Shown here: positions 4,975-13,922 of the stretch, piece by piece
How the letters are laid out: each line of letters opens with the position of its first letter
Numbering within the stretch: position 1 is the first letter of the stretch
DNA from: an uncultured Clostridia bacterium
GTDB lineage: Bacteria > Bacillota > Clostridia > Peptostreptococcales > Anaerovoracaceae
Direction: 5' to 3'
DNA length: 22,068 nt
NCBI GenBank assembly: GCA_934278965.1
Contig: CAKQWL010000049.1
Coordinates: forward strand, 1 to 22,068
Program-made: the position numbers and the translations under genes
The notes under the pieces: generated by a model
The model's database searches: none
Told to the model about the DNA's origin: nothing
The model's input: the letters and a program-made list of their open reading frames with translations, nothing else

Positions 4975-7374
4975 CTACTTTTTCAAGGTCACGACGGTAA
5001 CGCCGTCGCCGCCCTCACTGTAAGCACCTTTTCGAAACGATTCGACATGTTTATGTCTTTTCAGGAGAGAGGCGATTCCGTTTTTCAGGATGCCTTCTCC
5101 CCGTCCGTGAATGATCGTCACTTCCGAGAGCCCTGCCATAAAGGCATCATCCAAATACTTATCGACATCCGCCGACGCGCTGTCCAGGTTTTCTCCCTGT
5201 ACATTGATCGTAATCGGCACGGACATGGTCTTTGCGCGGTATAGCGCGCCGTATCCCCCTTTGGTACCGCTGCGGGAAGAGGCGGTATTCCGCTTCTTGC
5301 TGCGGCCGTTTCCCTGTTCGATCAGCATCAGATCTTTCAGATTGACATTCATTTTGAGGATTCCTGCCTGTACCTGCAGGTCGCCTTTGGCATCCGGAAG
5401 GGAGCGTATCTCGCCGTTCTGTCCGATGCTCATCACCTTGACCCGCATCCCGATGCGGAGCTTCGATGCGTCTGCCGGCTCAAAATTGGTGTCGACCGCA
5501 ATCTGTTCACGATACTTTCCTTCTGCTTTCCGAAGCTTTGCCCGGCTTTCCTCGAAGCGCTGCGTCCGCTCACCGAGGGATTCTACATGGGAGAGTGCTT
5601 TCAACTCTCCGGCGACCTCTCGCGAAAGCGTCTTTGTCTCGCGAAGCACCTGGCGTGCTTCCTCCCGCGCTTCTGCGAGGATTTTCTCTTTCTGCGCCTG
5701 CAATTTTTCTGCTTCGCGCTGCATTGCCTCTTTTTGCTTCTGCATCTCGATTTTCAGTGCAAGCGCTTCCTCGCGGGCTTCGGCCGCGGATTTTCGATCC
5801 TGCTCAATCGCCGAGATGACTTCTTCAAACTCGATATCCCCGGACTCCAGCAAGCGGCGTGCTTTTTCGATGATCGCACGCGGCAGTCCGAGTTTTTCGG
5901 AAATTTCAAAGGCGTTGGAGCGCCCCGGCGTTCCTACTAAAAGCCGATAGGTCGGCGACAAGGTCTCTACATCGAACTGCATGGAAGCGTTCATGACACC
6001 GGGCGTCTGGATGGCGTACTTTTTCAGCTCATTATAATGGGTCGTCGCCATGGTCATGGCACCGGCTTCCTTCAGCGAGTCCAAAATGGAAATTGCGAGC
6101 GCCGCACCCTCTGTCGGATCGGTCCCGCTTCCCAATTCGTCCACCAGTACGAGCGTTCCTTTTCCTGCTTTTTTGATAATCTCCACAATATGCGTCATGT
6201 GTGAGGAAAAGGTGGAGAGGCTTTGCTCAATGCTCTGTTCATCCCCGATATCGGCAAAGACATTTCGAAATACCGGCAGTTCCGACCCGCTGTTCGCAGG
6301 GATGTGGAGGCCAGTCTGCGCCATCAAGGCCAAAAGACCGACGGTTTTCAGTGTTACAGTCTTTCCTCCGGTGTTCGGTCCTGTAATGACAAGTGTATCA
6401 TAGGTTTTCCCCAGTGAAAGGCTGACCGGCACGACCTTTTTCGGATCGATCAGCGGATGGCGTGCCTCTCGGAGTAGAAGCTCTCCGTTTTCGCTGATCT
6501 GCGGTTCTTCTCCATTCATCAGGCGAGACAGCTTGCCCTTGGCAAAGATGAAATCCAGCCGCACCAGAAGTTTCTGGTTGTTCCGAAGCGCGTGGAAATG
6601 TTCTCCGACTCGTCCGGACAGCTCTGCCAGAATTCGTTCCACTTCTGCCTTTTCGGCAAGCTCCAGCTCCCGCAGTTCATTATTCAGATTGACAACCGCC
6701 TGCGGCTCAATAAAAAGCGTTGCGCCGGACTGCGACTGATCATGCACAATTCCCGGAAATTTGGAACGGTGCTCCAGCTTTACCGGGATCACATACCGTC
6801 CGTCGCGCAGGGTAACGACTTGATCCTGAAGAAGTGTCTTATTCTCCGAAGAAGACAGAATTTGATTGATTTTGATCCGGATAGCCTCGTTCTGCCGCAC
6901 GATACTGCGGCGGATATTCCGAAGCTCCGGACTTGCATTATCGCTCATCTCTTCCTCGGTGAGAATGCAGCGGCTGATTGCTTCCTCCCCTCCCTTGTCG
7001 ACCGCAAGGACCTCCGCAATGCCGTGCACAGCAGGATAATGCGGAAGATCACTCTTCAAAAATGTGACGGCGCTTCGCGCGGACTGCAAGTTATAAAGCA
7101 CTTCCAGAAGCTGCCGCATGGACAGCGTGCCACCCTTCCGCGCGAGCTGCAAATGATTTTCAATATCATAAAAAGCACCCAGCGGAACCGGCCCTTTACG
7201 GACGATAATCTGGGATGCTTCTGTTGTTTCCGCGAGATATTCGCGGACTTCTGCTGCCGAAGACAGCGGCTTCACCTTTGAAATGAACTTTCCCGTCATT
7301 TCGGAAGCCGCCTGACTTCTCAGCATTTCTATAATTCGATCGTACTCCAGTACTTTGTATACTTTTTGGTTCAT
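4975..7374 (-). CDS. mutS2: Endonuclease MutS2
   Basis: At 799 residues this is full length for MutS2, the MutS paralogue that lacks the mismatch-recognition domain and acts on recombination intermediates and, in Bacillus, on collided ribosomes. The core and clamp region precedes Walker A GPNTGGKT at 332-339, the STFSSHM motif near 387 and Walker B TLVLVDELGSGT at 407-418. A long coiled coil rich in Glu, Lys and Arg covers about 510-620, a KOW-like segment follows, and a C-terminal Smr domain covers about 725-799 with IIHGRGEGILKNG. The usual LDLRG/LDLHG motif at the start of Smr reads INVQGENLD, so nuclease activity may be changed. It begins 7 bp after zapA and is likely cotranscribed. Confidence 0.97.
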   Translation of the reverse strand: MNQKVYKVLEYDRIIEMLRSQAASEMTGKFISKVKPLSSAAEVREYLAETTEASQIIVRKGPVPLGAFYDIENHLQLARKGGTLSMRQLLEVLYNLQSARSAVTFLKSDLPHYPAVHGIAEVLAVDKGGEEAISRCILTEEEMSDNASPELRNIRRSIVRQNEAIRIKINQILSSSENKTLLQDQVVTLRDGRYVIPVKLEHRSKFPGIVHDQSQSGATLFIEPQAVVNLNNELRELELAEKAEVERILAELSGRVGEHFHALRNNQKLLVRLDFIFAKGKLSRLMNGEEPQISENGELLLREARHPLIDPKKVVPVSLSLGKTYDTLVITGPNTGGKTVTLKTVGLLALMAQTGLHIPANSGSELPVFRNVFADIGDEQSIEQSLSTFSSHMTHIVEIIKKAGKGTLVLVDELGSGTDPTEGAALAISILDSLKEAGAMTMATTHYNELKKYAIQTPGVMNASMQFDVETLSPTYRLLVGTPGRSNAFEISEKLGLPRAIIEKARRLLESGDIEFEEVISAIEQDRKSAAEAREEALALKIEMQKQKEAMQREAEKLQAQKEKILAEAREEARQVLRETKTLSREVAGELKALSHVESLGERTQRFEESRAKLRKAEGKYREQIAVDTNFEPADASKLRIGMRVKVMSIGQNGEIRSLPDAKGDLQVQAGILKMNVNLKDLMLIEQGNGRSKKRNTASSRSGTKGGYGALYRAKTMSVPITINVQGENLDSASADVDKYLDDAFMAGLSEVTIIHGRGEGILKNGIASLLKRHKHVESFRKGAYSEGGDGVTVVTLKK

Positions 7375-7381
7375 ATTTTTC

Positions 7382-7873
7382 TCAGAAACTGTCCTGCGTT
7401 CGTCTCAAACGCTCAATCTCACTCTTCAAGCGGATATTCTCCATCTGCAGATCAAAAAAGTTGCTTTCGGCTTCCTTGACTTTCTTTTCTGCCTCCGCCA
7501 GCTGCTTTTCCTCGCCGGAAGCCGCCTCGCGCAGTTCCTCGGTCTTCGCCGTCAGTTTTTCGTTTTCCTCTTTCAGCAGGAGAAAATTCCGCTTCGCTTC
7601 TTCCCACAGGGTGATGTACCGCGCAAGTTCCTCTTCCTTTCGGCCGCACATTTCCTCCTGTGCGGCAAGACGCGCGGCGGTCTCAAAATAGGCGTCCGCG
7701 ATATTCACGGAAGCGAGCACGGCAAGGGAGGAAACCGGCGTGCCGGGAAACACCTGTCCCAGCTCATGCATATTCTGATCGACATGATCCGCTACTTTCA
7801 TGATATACTCCCTGGATTTATCCCCCGATATCGTATACTCCTGTCCGTAGATTCTCACCTTTACCGTACTCAT
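7382..7873 (-). CDS. zapA: Cell division protein ZapA
   Basis: The 163-residue protein has the ZapA head at about 1-65 (TVKVRIYGQEYTISGDKSREYIMKVADHVDQ; then VAVLASVNIADAYFE-like block as SSLAVLASVNIADAY), followed by a long coiled coil to the end. ZapA crosslinks FtsZ filaments and tightens the Z ring in the cytoplasm. The coiled coil is longer than in many ZapA proteins, which run nearer 90-110 residues. The ATG at 7871-7873 has an AAGGAG site 8 nt upstream. It lies between pheT (17 bp gap) and mutS2 (7 bp gap), the position of yshA in Bacillus, so it probably shares the pheST transcript. Confidence 0.93.
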   Translation of the reverse strand: MSTVKVRIYGQEYTISGDKSREYIMKVADHVDQNMHELGQVFPGTPVSSLAVLASVNIADAYFETAARLAAQEEMCGRKEEELARYITLWEEAKRNFLLLKEENEKLTAKTEELREAASGEEKQLAEAEKKVKEAESNFFDLQMENIRLKSEIERLRRTQDSF

Positions 7874-7890
7874 TTCCGCTTCTCCTTTAT

Positions 7891-10386
7891 TTACATATCC
7901 CGCAGTACCGCGCTCGCCTTTTCTTTCAGTTCCGCAAGAATCCGTTCATGCACCTTCCGGACATCCTCGTCGGTCAGGGTCTTGTTTCTGTCTCTGTACA
8001 AAATATTGAACGCGAGAGACTTTCTGCCCTCTCCGACCTGCTTTCCGCGGTAAACATCAAACAGCTCTGCTTTCTCTACCAGCGCGCCGCCTGCGTTTTG
8101 AATGATTTCCTCCAGCTTTCCGACCGTCGTATCCTCATCAACGATCAAAGCAATATCTCTGGCCATTGCCGGGAACTTCGGCAGCGGCTTATATACTTTC
8201 TCAATATTCGCCCGCGCGATGAGATATTCGAAATTCAGCTCACAAAGATACGCTTTCGTATCAATTCCGAATTTCTCCGCAACTTCCGGATGGACCTCAC
8301 CCATAATACCAAGCTCCATCATGCCGCCGTGATCTTCGATGGCGATCCGTGCGCAGCGTCCCGGATGGAATGCTCCGTATTCAGACTCTGCCGTAAAGAT
8401 CGGAGCCTCGATTCCGAGCATGGAAAGCAGTGCAGTCACTCTTCCTTTCAGGGAGAAGAAATCCTCTTCCGGACCGTATGCACCGATGCTCATCGCAAGC
8501 TCCTCCGACGGAAGGCCGTCTTCATCCGCCAAATTCGGCAGGAAGGTGTTTCCGATTTCGAAGGCGCACACTCTTTCCACATTTCTGGAGTAATTGCGTC
8601 CCATTGTTTCCAGCATTTCCGGCATCAGGATCGTCCGCATAACCGAAGTGTCCACACCGAGCGGATTGAGAAGTGTCAGGAAATTCTTTTCCCAGGTATC
8701 TTCCGGCAGGCGCAGCATATCTACGCTCTTCGGGCTGACGAACGAATAGGTCTGGATTTCATTCGCACCGAGCGATGTCATCACGCTCCGGGCAATATCC
8801 CGAATCTGCCAGCTTCTCGTCACAGTGGACTGTGTATTCATCTTCGGAAGGGTCAGCGGAATGTTATCATATCCGTACATCCGCGCGATTTCCTCCGCGT
8901 AATCGATTTCTTCTTTCATATCCAGACGAACGGTCGGCGGAGTCACCCGCATCACATCGTCGTCCTCGGTATCCTCGACCTGCATATCCAGCGCCGTCAG
9001 ATACTTCTTCATTTCATCCTTGGAAATCTCAATTCCGTTCAGGCGGTTCATGCGTGATACACGAACAAGGCACGGAATCGGAAGGCTCTTCTCCGGATAA
9101 ATATCCACGGCGCCCGGTACGACCTTGCCGGCACCCAGATACTCGACCAGATGACAGAAACGATCTGCCGCCTCACGGCAGATATTCGGGTCGATGCCTC
9201 TCGCGAAGCGGTTGGACGCTTCCGTTCGAAGAGTCATTTCTTTGGAAGAAAGTCGGATGGTATCCGCGTCAAAATTCGCCGATTCCAGAATAATCGTCCG
9301 CGTCGCATCCGAGATCTCGGAATTCATCCCGCCCATAATTCCGGCAATTCCGATTGCTCTCTCGGCGTCGCAAATCATCAAGGTTCCTTCCGGAAGCTTG
9401 CGTTCTTTTCCATCCAGCGTTGTGATGGTATCCCCGACCTTGCTTGCATTCACAATAATTTTTTTACCGGCAATATCCTCCGCGTCAAAGGTATGGAGCG
9501 GCTGACCGTATTCCAGCATGACGAAATTCGCGATATCAACGATGTTATTGATCGGGCGCATGCCGGCCAGCATCAGCCTCTGCTGCATCCACCACGGGGA
9601 CTGCATAATCCGGACTTCCGTGATTGCCCGCGCAACATAGCGTCTGCACTTCGGATCGTCTACTTCAACCTCGATAAAATCCTTGATGCTGATCGGTTTT
9701 TTCTGCGCAAAGCGGATGGAATTCGCTGTCATCGCGCCGCCGCCGGCTTTTTCCGCCACGCGGGTATCCGGAAGATGAATCTCTTTTCCGTATGCGGCCT
9801 TTGTTTCTTTTGCGATAGCCAGCATGGACAGCCAGTCCGGACGGTTCGGCGTCACATCCAGATCCACCACATCCGTCACGAGCTCGAGCGCTTCCGCAAG
9901 ATCCGTTCCCGGCGTATAGGTCCCCGAAAGAATCCAAATACCGTCTTTTGAAATATAAGGCGCCACCTTATCATCCCAGCCGAGCTCCTGCGGACCGCAA
10001 AGCATGCCGAAGGACTCTACGCCTCTCAGCTTTCCGGCCTTGATACGGCTTCCGCCCTCTTCTTTTTCATGTCCGTGAAGCGGGCCCGGTACTTTTCCGC
10101 CGTCCAGCACAACCGGAACATATGCGCCCTCAAAGATATTATCGGCACCGGTTACAATCTGAATCAGCTCTTCTTCTCCGACCGCTACCCGGCAGACAAC
10201 GAGCTTGTCGGCGTCCGGATGCGGCTCGATCTTTTCGATCCGGCCGACAACGACCTTCTCCATCTCATCGCCGAAATGACGAACTGTTTCCAGCGTAATT
10301 CCCGCCATTGTCATCACATCGCCGTATTCCTCGGCAGATGCGTCTATTTCCACATAATCATTGATCCATTTAATTGGTACTAACAT
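7891..10386 (-). CDS. pheT: Phenylalanyl-tRNA synthetase beta subunit
   Basis: At 831 residues this is the full-size bacterial beta chain. It joins PheS as an alpha2-beta2 enzyme that charges tRNA-Phe in the cytoplasm. The start MLVPIKWINDYVEIDASAEE is typical. An EMAP-like tRNA-binding domain covers about 40-155 (RIEKIEPHPDADKL, VVCRVAVG). The B3/B4 editing domain follows (TPNRPDWLSM, RYVARAI), then B5 at about 415-490 and the catalytic-like module. The C-terminal FDX-ACB anticodon-binding domain is at about 738-831 (PLPKFPAMARDIALIVDEDTT). It begins 30 bp after pheS with AGGAGG upstream. No truncation is seen. Confidence 0.98.
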   Translation of the reverse strand: MLVPIKWINDYVEIDASAEEYGDVMTMAGITLETVRHFGDEMEKVVVGRIEKIEPHPDADKLVVCRVAVGEEELIQIVTGADNIFEGAYVPVVLDGGKVPGPLHGHEKEEGGSRIKAGKLRGVESFGMLCGPQELGWDDKVAPYISKDGIWILSGTYTPGTDLAEALELVTDVVDLDVTPNRPDWLSMLAIAKETKAAYGKEIHLPDTRVAEKAGGGAMTANSIRFAQKKPISIKDFIEVEVDDPKCRRYVARAITEVRIMQSPWWMQQRLMLAGMRPINNIVDIANFVMLEYGQPLHTFDAEDIAGKKIIVNASKVGDTITTLDGKERKLPEGTLMICDAERAIGIAGIMGGMNSEISDATRTIILESANFDADTIRLSSKEMTLRTEASNRFARGIDPNICREAADRFCHLVEYLGAGKVVPGAVDIYPEKSLPIPCLVRVSRMNRLNGIEISKDEMKKYLTALDMQVEDTEDDDVMRVTPPTVRLDMKEEIDYAEEIARMYGYDNIPLTLPKMNTQSTVTRSWQIRDIARSVMTSLGANEIQTYSFVSPKSVDMLRLPEDTWEKNFLTLLNPLGVDTSVMRTILMPEMLETMGRNYSRNVERVCAFEIGNTFLPNLADEDGLPSEELAMSIGAYGPEEDFFSLKGRVTALLSMLGIEAPIFTAESEYGAFHPGRCARIAIEDHGGMMELGIMGEVHPEVAEKFGIDTKAYLCELNFEYLIARANIEKVYKPLPKFPAMARDIALIVDEDTTVGKLEEIIQNAGGALVEKAELFDVYRGKQVGEGRKSLAFNILYRDRNKTLTDEDVRKVHERILAELKEKASAVLRDM

Positions 10387-10416
10387 TTTATCCTATCCTC
10401 CTGCGCCGTAAGCCTT

Positions 10417-11439
10417 CTACTTGAATTCCTCAATGAAACGCATATCGTTCTCATAGAAAAGACGAATGTCCTCTACGCCGTACTTCAGCATCGCAACACG
10501 CTCTACGCCCATACCGAATGCAAATCCCGAATATTTTTCGCTGTCGATGCCGCCTGCCGCAAGTACATGCGGATGCGTCAGTCCGCAGCCGAGAATTTCA
10601 ATCCAGCCGCTGCCCTTGCAGACATTGCATCCCTTGCCGCCGCATTTGAAGCAGGAGACATCCAGCTCTGCCGAAGGCTCCGTAAACGGGAAATGGCTCG
10701 GGCGCAGCTTGGTCTTGACATCGCTTCCGAACATCAGCTTTGCAAAAGTATCCAGTGTGCCCTTCAGATCTGCCATCGTAATGCCCTCATCGACAACAAG
10801 CCCCTCCACCTGATGGAACATCGGGGAATGCGTCGCGTCCGGGGTATCCGAACGGAAGCAGCGTCCCGGTACAACCACCTTGATCGGGAGATCCTGTCCG
10901 AGCATTGTCCGAACCTCTACCGGCGAGGTATGCGTCCGAAGCAGACGGTCCGGTGAAAAGTAAAAAGTATCAGTCATATCTCTGGACGGATGACTCTTCG
11001 GTGCGTTCAGGGCATCAAAGTTAAACCATACGGTCTCGACCTCCGGTCCTTCTACAATGCTGTATCCCATGGCACGGAACACATTTGTGATTTCCTGGAT
11101 CGTCAGGGTGATCGGATGCTTGGCTCCGAGCTCAAACTTTCTGCCCGGCTCTGTTACATCGATTTTTTCTGCCGCGAAGCGCAGATTCTGGGCTGCCTTT
11201 CTCGCCGCCGCGAGTTTCTCGTCCAGAAGTGCTTCGATTTCCGCTCTTACGCTGTTGGCCGCCTGACCGAAGGTCTTTCGCTCATCCGGAGAGAGCTTCC
11301 CCATTCCGCGCAGGATCGCGGTCAGCGCACCCTTCTTCCCGAGCAGACGAACCCGGATTTCCTCACAGGCTTCCACTGTATCCGCATTCAAAAGCTGCTC
11401 TTTTGCTTCTGCCAAAATTTTTTGTAATTCTGTCTGCAT
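10417..11439 (-). CDS. pheS: Phenylalanyl-tRNA synthetase alpha subunit
   Basis: The protein has 340 residues, the usual length. An N-terminal coiled coil for tRNA contact covers about 1-90. The class II catalytic core shows motif 2 with GRCFRSDTPDATHSPMFHQ and motif 3 with GFAFGMGVERVAML. A CxxCxxxxCxxC insert (CFKCGGKGCNVCKGSG), common in Clostridia and Bacillus enzymes, precedes IEILGCG. It makes the phenylalanyl-adenylate and transfers it to tRNA with PheT. The ATG at 11437-11439 follows a GAGGTAGG site. The 69-bp gap to the upstream methyltransferase holds neither a terminator nor a T-box leader, so a shared transcript is likely. Confidence 0.98.
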   Translation of the reverse strand: MQTELQKILAEAKEQLLNADTVEACEEIRVRLLGKKGALTAILRGMGKLSPDERKTFGQAANSVRAEIEALLDEKLAAARKAAQNLRFAAEKIDVTEPGRKFELGAKHPITLTIQEITNVFRAMGYSIVEGPEVETVWFNFDALNAPKSHPSRDMTDTFYFSPDRLLRTHTSPVEVRTMLGQDLPIKVVVPGRCFRSDTPDATHSPMFHQVEGLVVDEGITMADLKGTLDTFAKLMFGSDVKTKLRPSHFPFTEPSAELDVSCFKCGGKGCNVCKGSGWIEILGCGLTHPHVLAAGGIDSEKYSGFAFGMGVERVAMLKYGVEDIRLFYENDMRFIEEFK

Positions 11440-11508
11440 ATCTTTTACCTACCTCTTTTATTTTATGCTCTTTCGATTTATGATCCGCTTGTTATCCGCT
11501 GCTGCCCG

Positions 11509-12297
11509 CTAAGATTGTCCGCGCACAGTTTCATACATCAGGATGGCCGCTGCCACTGCCGCGTTCAGCGATTCAACCGCTCCCCGCATCGGAAGCCGAA
11601 CCTTCAGATCCGCAAGGGCGAACATTTCCTCGCTGATGCCGTTTCCTTCATTTCCGATCACCAGTGCCGCATTCCCGCGAAGGTCTGTTTCGGAGTAAAG
11701 CACCGCGCCGTCCATCGCTGTCGCGACAAGACGCCGTCCGGACCGTTTGATACGCCTGGCCGCATCCTCGGCTTCCGCCGCCTGCAGCACAGGCATCCTA
11801 AAGACGGAGCCGGCCGCTGCCCGGACCGTCTTGGGGCTGTATACATCTCCGGTGCCCTTGATCGCCACGATGCCGCCGTATCCCGCGGCTTCCGCTGTTC
11901 GAATGATCGTTCCGATATTTCCGGGGTCCTGCAGCCGATCCAGCACCACGATATTTTTCTCTCCGCACGCCTCATAAAAAGCCTCCGGCGACAATGCCGG
12001 GGCGGCAGCAACAGCGAGAACGCCCTGGCTGGTCTCCGTCTGCGCGATCTCCGTAAAAAGCGCTCGGCTCATCTGCACCGCTTCCATCGCCGAAGAAGCC
12101 TGCCGGAGCGCTGGACCCTCGTAATCCTCCCGAAAGATCAGATACTCTGGTGAAATGCCGGATGTCCGCGCCTCTTCGATCAGATTTTCGCCTTCGATCA
12201 GGTATTTTCCCAGCCGGTCGCGATACTTTTTAGTTGTTAATTCTTTACACAGTTTGTAAATCCTGTTATCTGTTGAATAAATTGTCTTCATTCCCAT
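11509..12297 (-). CDS. RNA 2'-O-ribose methyltransferase, TrmH/SpoU family
   Basis: The 262-residue protein has an N-terminal substrate-binding part (KKYRDRLGKYLIEGENLIEEA) and a C-terminal SPOUT domain. The three SPOUT motifs are visible: VLDRLQDPGNIGTIIRTAEA (motif 1, with the conserved Asn and Arg), ALVIGNEGNGIS (motif 2) and LPMRGAVESLNAAVAAAILMYE (motif 3). It uses SAM bound in the trefoil knot to methylate rRNA or tRNA; the exact nucleotide cannot be told. It is the positional counterpart of ysgA before pheST in Bacillus. The start is ambiguous: ATG at 12297 and ATG at 12291 are both in frame, and neither has a good ribosome binding site; homologues starting MKxI favour 12291. Confidence 0.92.
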   Translation of the reverse strand: MGMKTIYSTDNRIYKLCKELTTKKYRDRLGKYLIEGENLIEEARTSGISPEYLIFREDYEGPALRQASSAMEAVQMSRALFTEIAQTETSQGVLAVAAAPALSPEAFYEACGEKNIVVLDRLQDPGNIGTIIRTAEAAGYGGIVAIKGTGDVYSPKTVRAAAGSVFRMPVLQAAEAEDAARRIKRSGRRLVATAMDGAVLYSETDLRGNAALVIGNEGNGISEEMFALADLKVRLPMRGAVESLNAAVAAAILMYETVRGQS

Positions 12298-12304
12298 ATA
12301 TGCA

Positions 12305-12335
12305 GAAAAGCCGGTCTGTCCGGCCGGCTCCTTTT
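12305..12335 (-). terminator. Probable terminator after ftsZ
   Basis: On the minus strand AGCCGG and CCGGCT form a GC-rich stem around a 9-nt loop, followed by TTTCTG. It lies 14 bp past the ftsZ stop and just before the methyltransferase start. The T run is short and no separate promoter is seen for the downstream genes, so partial read-through is likely. Confidence 0.55.
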
Positions 12336-12348
12336 CCTGTCTTCAAGC

Positions 12349-13482
12349 TTATCTTTTTCCCTTGAGGAATGACGGGATCTCAAAATCTGTCAGCGGGTTT
12401 CCGCTCTGCGCCGTCGTGTGCTCCTCCTCCGAAGGCTCCCCGGCAGCTTCCGCTGTCTCTGCTTCCCCGTCTTCCGGCAGGGCGGTCTCTTCCGAACGGC
12501 TCATCGGTACAAAGGAATCCGTCCGCGGCCTGTCTTCAAAACCGGTTGCGATAACGGTCACGACAATCTCATCCTTCATATCCTCCTCAACGGCCGTACC
12601 GAAGATGATCATCGCATCCTTATTCACTGCCTTCGCAATCTGATCGGACGCCTCATTGACCTCGAGCATTCCGAGATCGTATCCGCCCGTTACATTGAGA
12701 AGAACCGCCTTCGCTCCAGCAATGGAGGTCTCAAGAAGCGGACTCTCAATGGCTGCCTTGACAGCCTGCGCCACACGGTCTTCTCCCTTTCCGTGGCCGA
12801 CGCCCATGTGCGCGATCCCGCGATCGCTCATAACCGTCTTGACATCTGCAAAGTCGAGGTTGATCATGCCGGCCTTCGCGATCAGATCGGAAATTCCCTG
12901 TACGCCCTGCCGCAGGACTTCATCCGCCATACTGAACGCTTCCAGCATCGTAGTATTCTTCTCCGCCACCGAGAGGAGCTTATCGTTCGGAACTACGACA
13001 AGAGAATCTACATATTTTTTCAGGAACTCAATCCCGAGGTCCGCATGTTTCTTTCTTTTCGGTCCTTCAAAGCTGAACGGCTTCGTCACAACGCCGACCG
13101 TCAGAATGCCCTGATCCTTCGCTGCTTTCGCGATGATCGGTGCAGCTCCCGTACCGGTGCCGCCGCCCATTCCGGCCGTAATGAACACCATATCGGATCC
13201 GCTGATGAATTTCGCAAGATCATCCAGGTTTTCTTCTGCCGCCTTTTGGCCGACCTCCGGATTCGCACCCGCGCCGAGTCCCTTTGTCAGCTTTTCTCCA
13301 ATCTGCAGTTTGGTCTCGGCCTTTGAGCTTGCCAATGCCTGCTTGTCCGTATTTATCGCCATAAAGGTCACGCCCTTCAGATCGGCTTCAATCATGCGGT
13401 TGACAGCGTTACAGCCGCCGCCGCCCACGCCGATTACCTTAATCTGGGCAGAACCGGTATCGTTCATTTCAAATTGCAACAT
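12349..13482 (-). CDS. ftsZ: Cell division GTPase FtsZ
   Basis: FtsZ is the tubulin homologue that polymerises at midcell and organises the divisome. From ATG at 13480-13482 it has 377 residues. The GTP-binding part shows [13 protein letters not shown] near 18-30 and the tubulin signature [10 protein letters not shown] at 106-115. The T7 synergy loop is [15 protein letters not shown] Glu-rich disordered linker follows about residue 315, and the C-terminal peptide [12 protein letters not shown] contacts membrane anchors. An in-frame TTG seven codons upstream is possible, but the ATG has AGGAGGAAGAGG just before it. The gene has its own promoter and terminator. No ftsA lies next to it, so its anchor must be coded elsewhere. 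Confidence 0.98.
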   Translation of the reverse strand: MLQFEMNDTGSAQIKVIGVGGGGCNAVNRMIEADLKGVTFMAINTDKQALASSKAETKLQIGEKLTKGLGAGANPEVGQKAAEENLDDLAKFISGSDMVFITAGMGGGTGTGAAPIIAKAAKDQGILTVGVVTKPFSFEGPKRKKHADLGIEFLKKYVDSLVVVPNDKLLSVAEKNTTMLEAFSMADEVLRQGVQGISDLIAKAGMINLDFADVKTVMSDRGIAHMGVGHGKGEDRVAQAVKAAIESPLLETSIAGAKAVLLNVTGGYDLGMLEVNEASDQIAKAVNKDAMIIFGTAVEEDMKDEIVVTVIATGFEDRPRTDSFVPMSRSEETALPEDGEAETAEAAGEPSEEEHTTAQSGNPLTDFEIPSFLKGKR

Positions 13483-13514
13483 ACAACCTCTTCCTCCTGT
13501 CAATAATTAGGATC

Positions 13515-13543
13515 ATTATATCATATCCATAGTGGTATTTCTA
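13515..13543 (-). promoter_or_regulatory. Sigma-A type promoter of ftsZ
   Basis: On the minus strand a perfect TATAAT (13515-13520) with an upstream TGA extension (extended -10) follows a -35-like TAGAAA (13538-13543, 4 of 6) after 17 bp. The predicted start is about 25 bp before the ftsZ ATG. It lies in the only sizeable gap of the cluster, between sbp and ftsZ. Confidence 0.8.
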
Positions 13544-13565
13544 TACGATTTCGCACAAAAAAATA

Positions 13566-13922
13566 CTATATTTTGTCCTTTTTCGATAAAAACCGTTCCA
13601 GCAGCAAACGCCGGATCACCGCAAGATTATTGAAGAGCCGCCCGCCGAATACGAAAATCGCGGCATAGTAAAGCGGAATCCCCAGCTTGTCCCCGACAAA
13701 GGTCAAAATACCGGCGAGCGCCGCGTTGCACGCGAACCCGGTAATGAAAATCAGTCCGTTGTACTTGTCCTCCATGTGCGACCTCGCCGCGCCGATCAGC
13801 GAATCCATCGCCGCCAGCAGTGCCATCGTAACATAAAAAGAGTACTCCGTCGGATATGTAATATTAAAAGCGAACCCAATCGCGAGTCCCGCCGCGAGTC
13901 CGATAAAAATCACAATGATCAT
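13566..13922 (-). CDS. sbp: Small basic protein Sbp (DUF1290)
   Basis: The 118-residue protein has about three membrane helices (1-20, 30-45, 55-80), the motif MDSLIGAARSHMEDKYN and a basic tail LLLERFLSKKDK. This is the DUF1290 family, coded in Firmicutes and actinobacteria between ylxX-type genes and the ftsA/ftsZ genes. Its exact role is unknown; position links it to division. The ATG at 13920-13922 overlaps the upstream TGA as ATGA, so translation is coupled. The 83-bp gap to ftsZ has the ftsZ promoter and no ftsA. Confidence 0.92.
   Translation of the reverse strand: MIIVIFIGLAAGLAIGFAFNITYPTEYSFYVTMALLAAMDSLIGAARSHMEDKYNGLIFITGFACNAALAGILTFVGDKLGIPLYYAAIFVFGGRLFNNLAVIRRLLLERFLSKKDKI

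Noticed and set aside
7948..9057. A 369-codon plus-strand open frame opposite pheT
   Set aside because: It is a shadow of the highly conserved pheT coding strand. Its translation shows no recognisable domain, and its length follows from the codon composition of pheT.
12418..13326. A 302-codon plus-strand open frame opposite ftsZ
   Set aside because: The minus strand codes for an unmistakable FtsZ; the plus frame has no family resemblance or ribosome binding site. The same holds for the long plus frames at 2047-2811, 5111-5950, 6592-7281 and 16372-17310.
13549..13575. AT-only hairpin with a T run after sbp as a terminator
   Set aside because: The stem is ACAAAATA/TATTTTTTTGT with no GC pairs and a bulge. 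It is too weak to call, though it may slow read-through into ftsZ.
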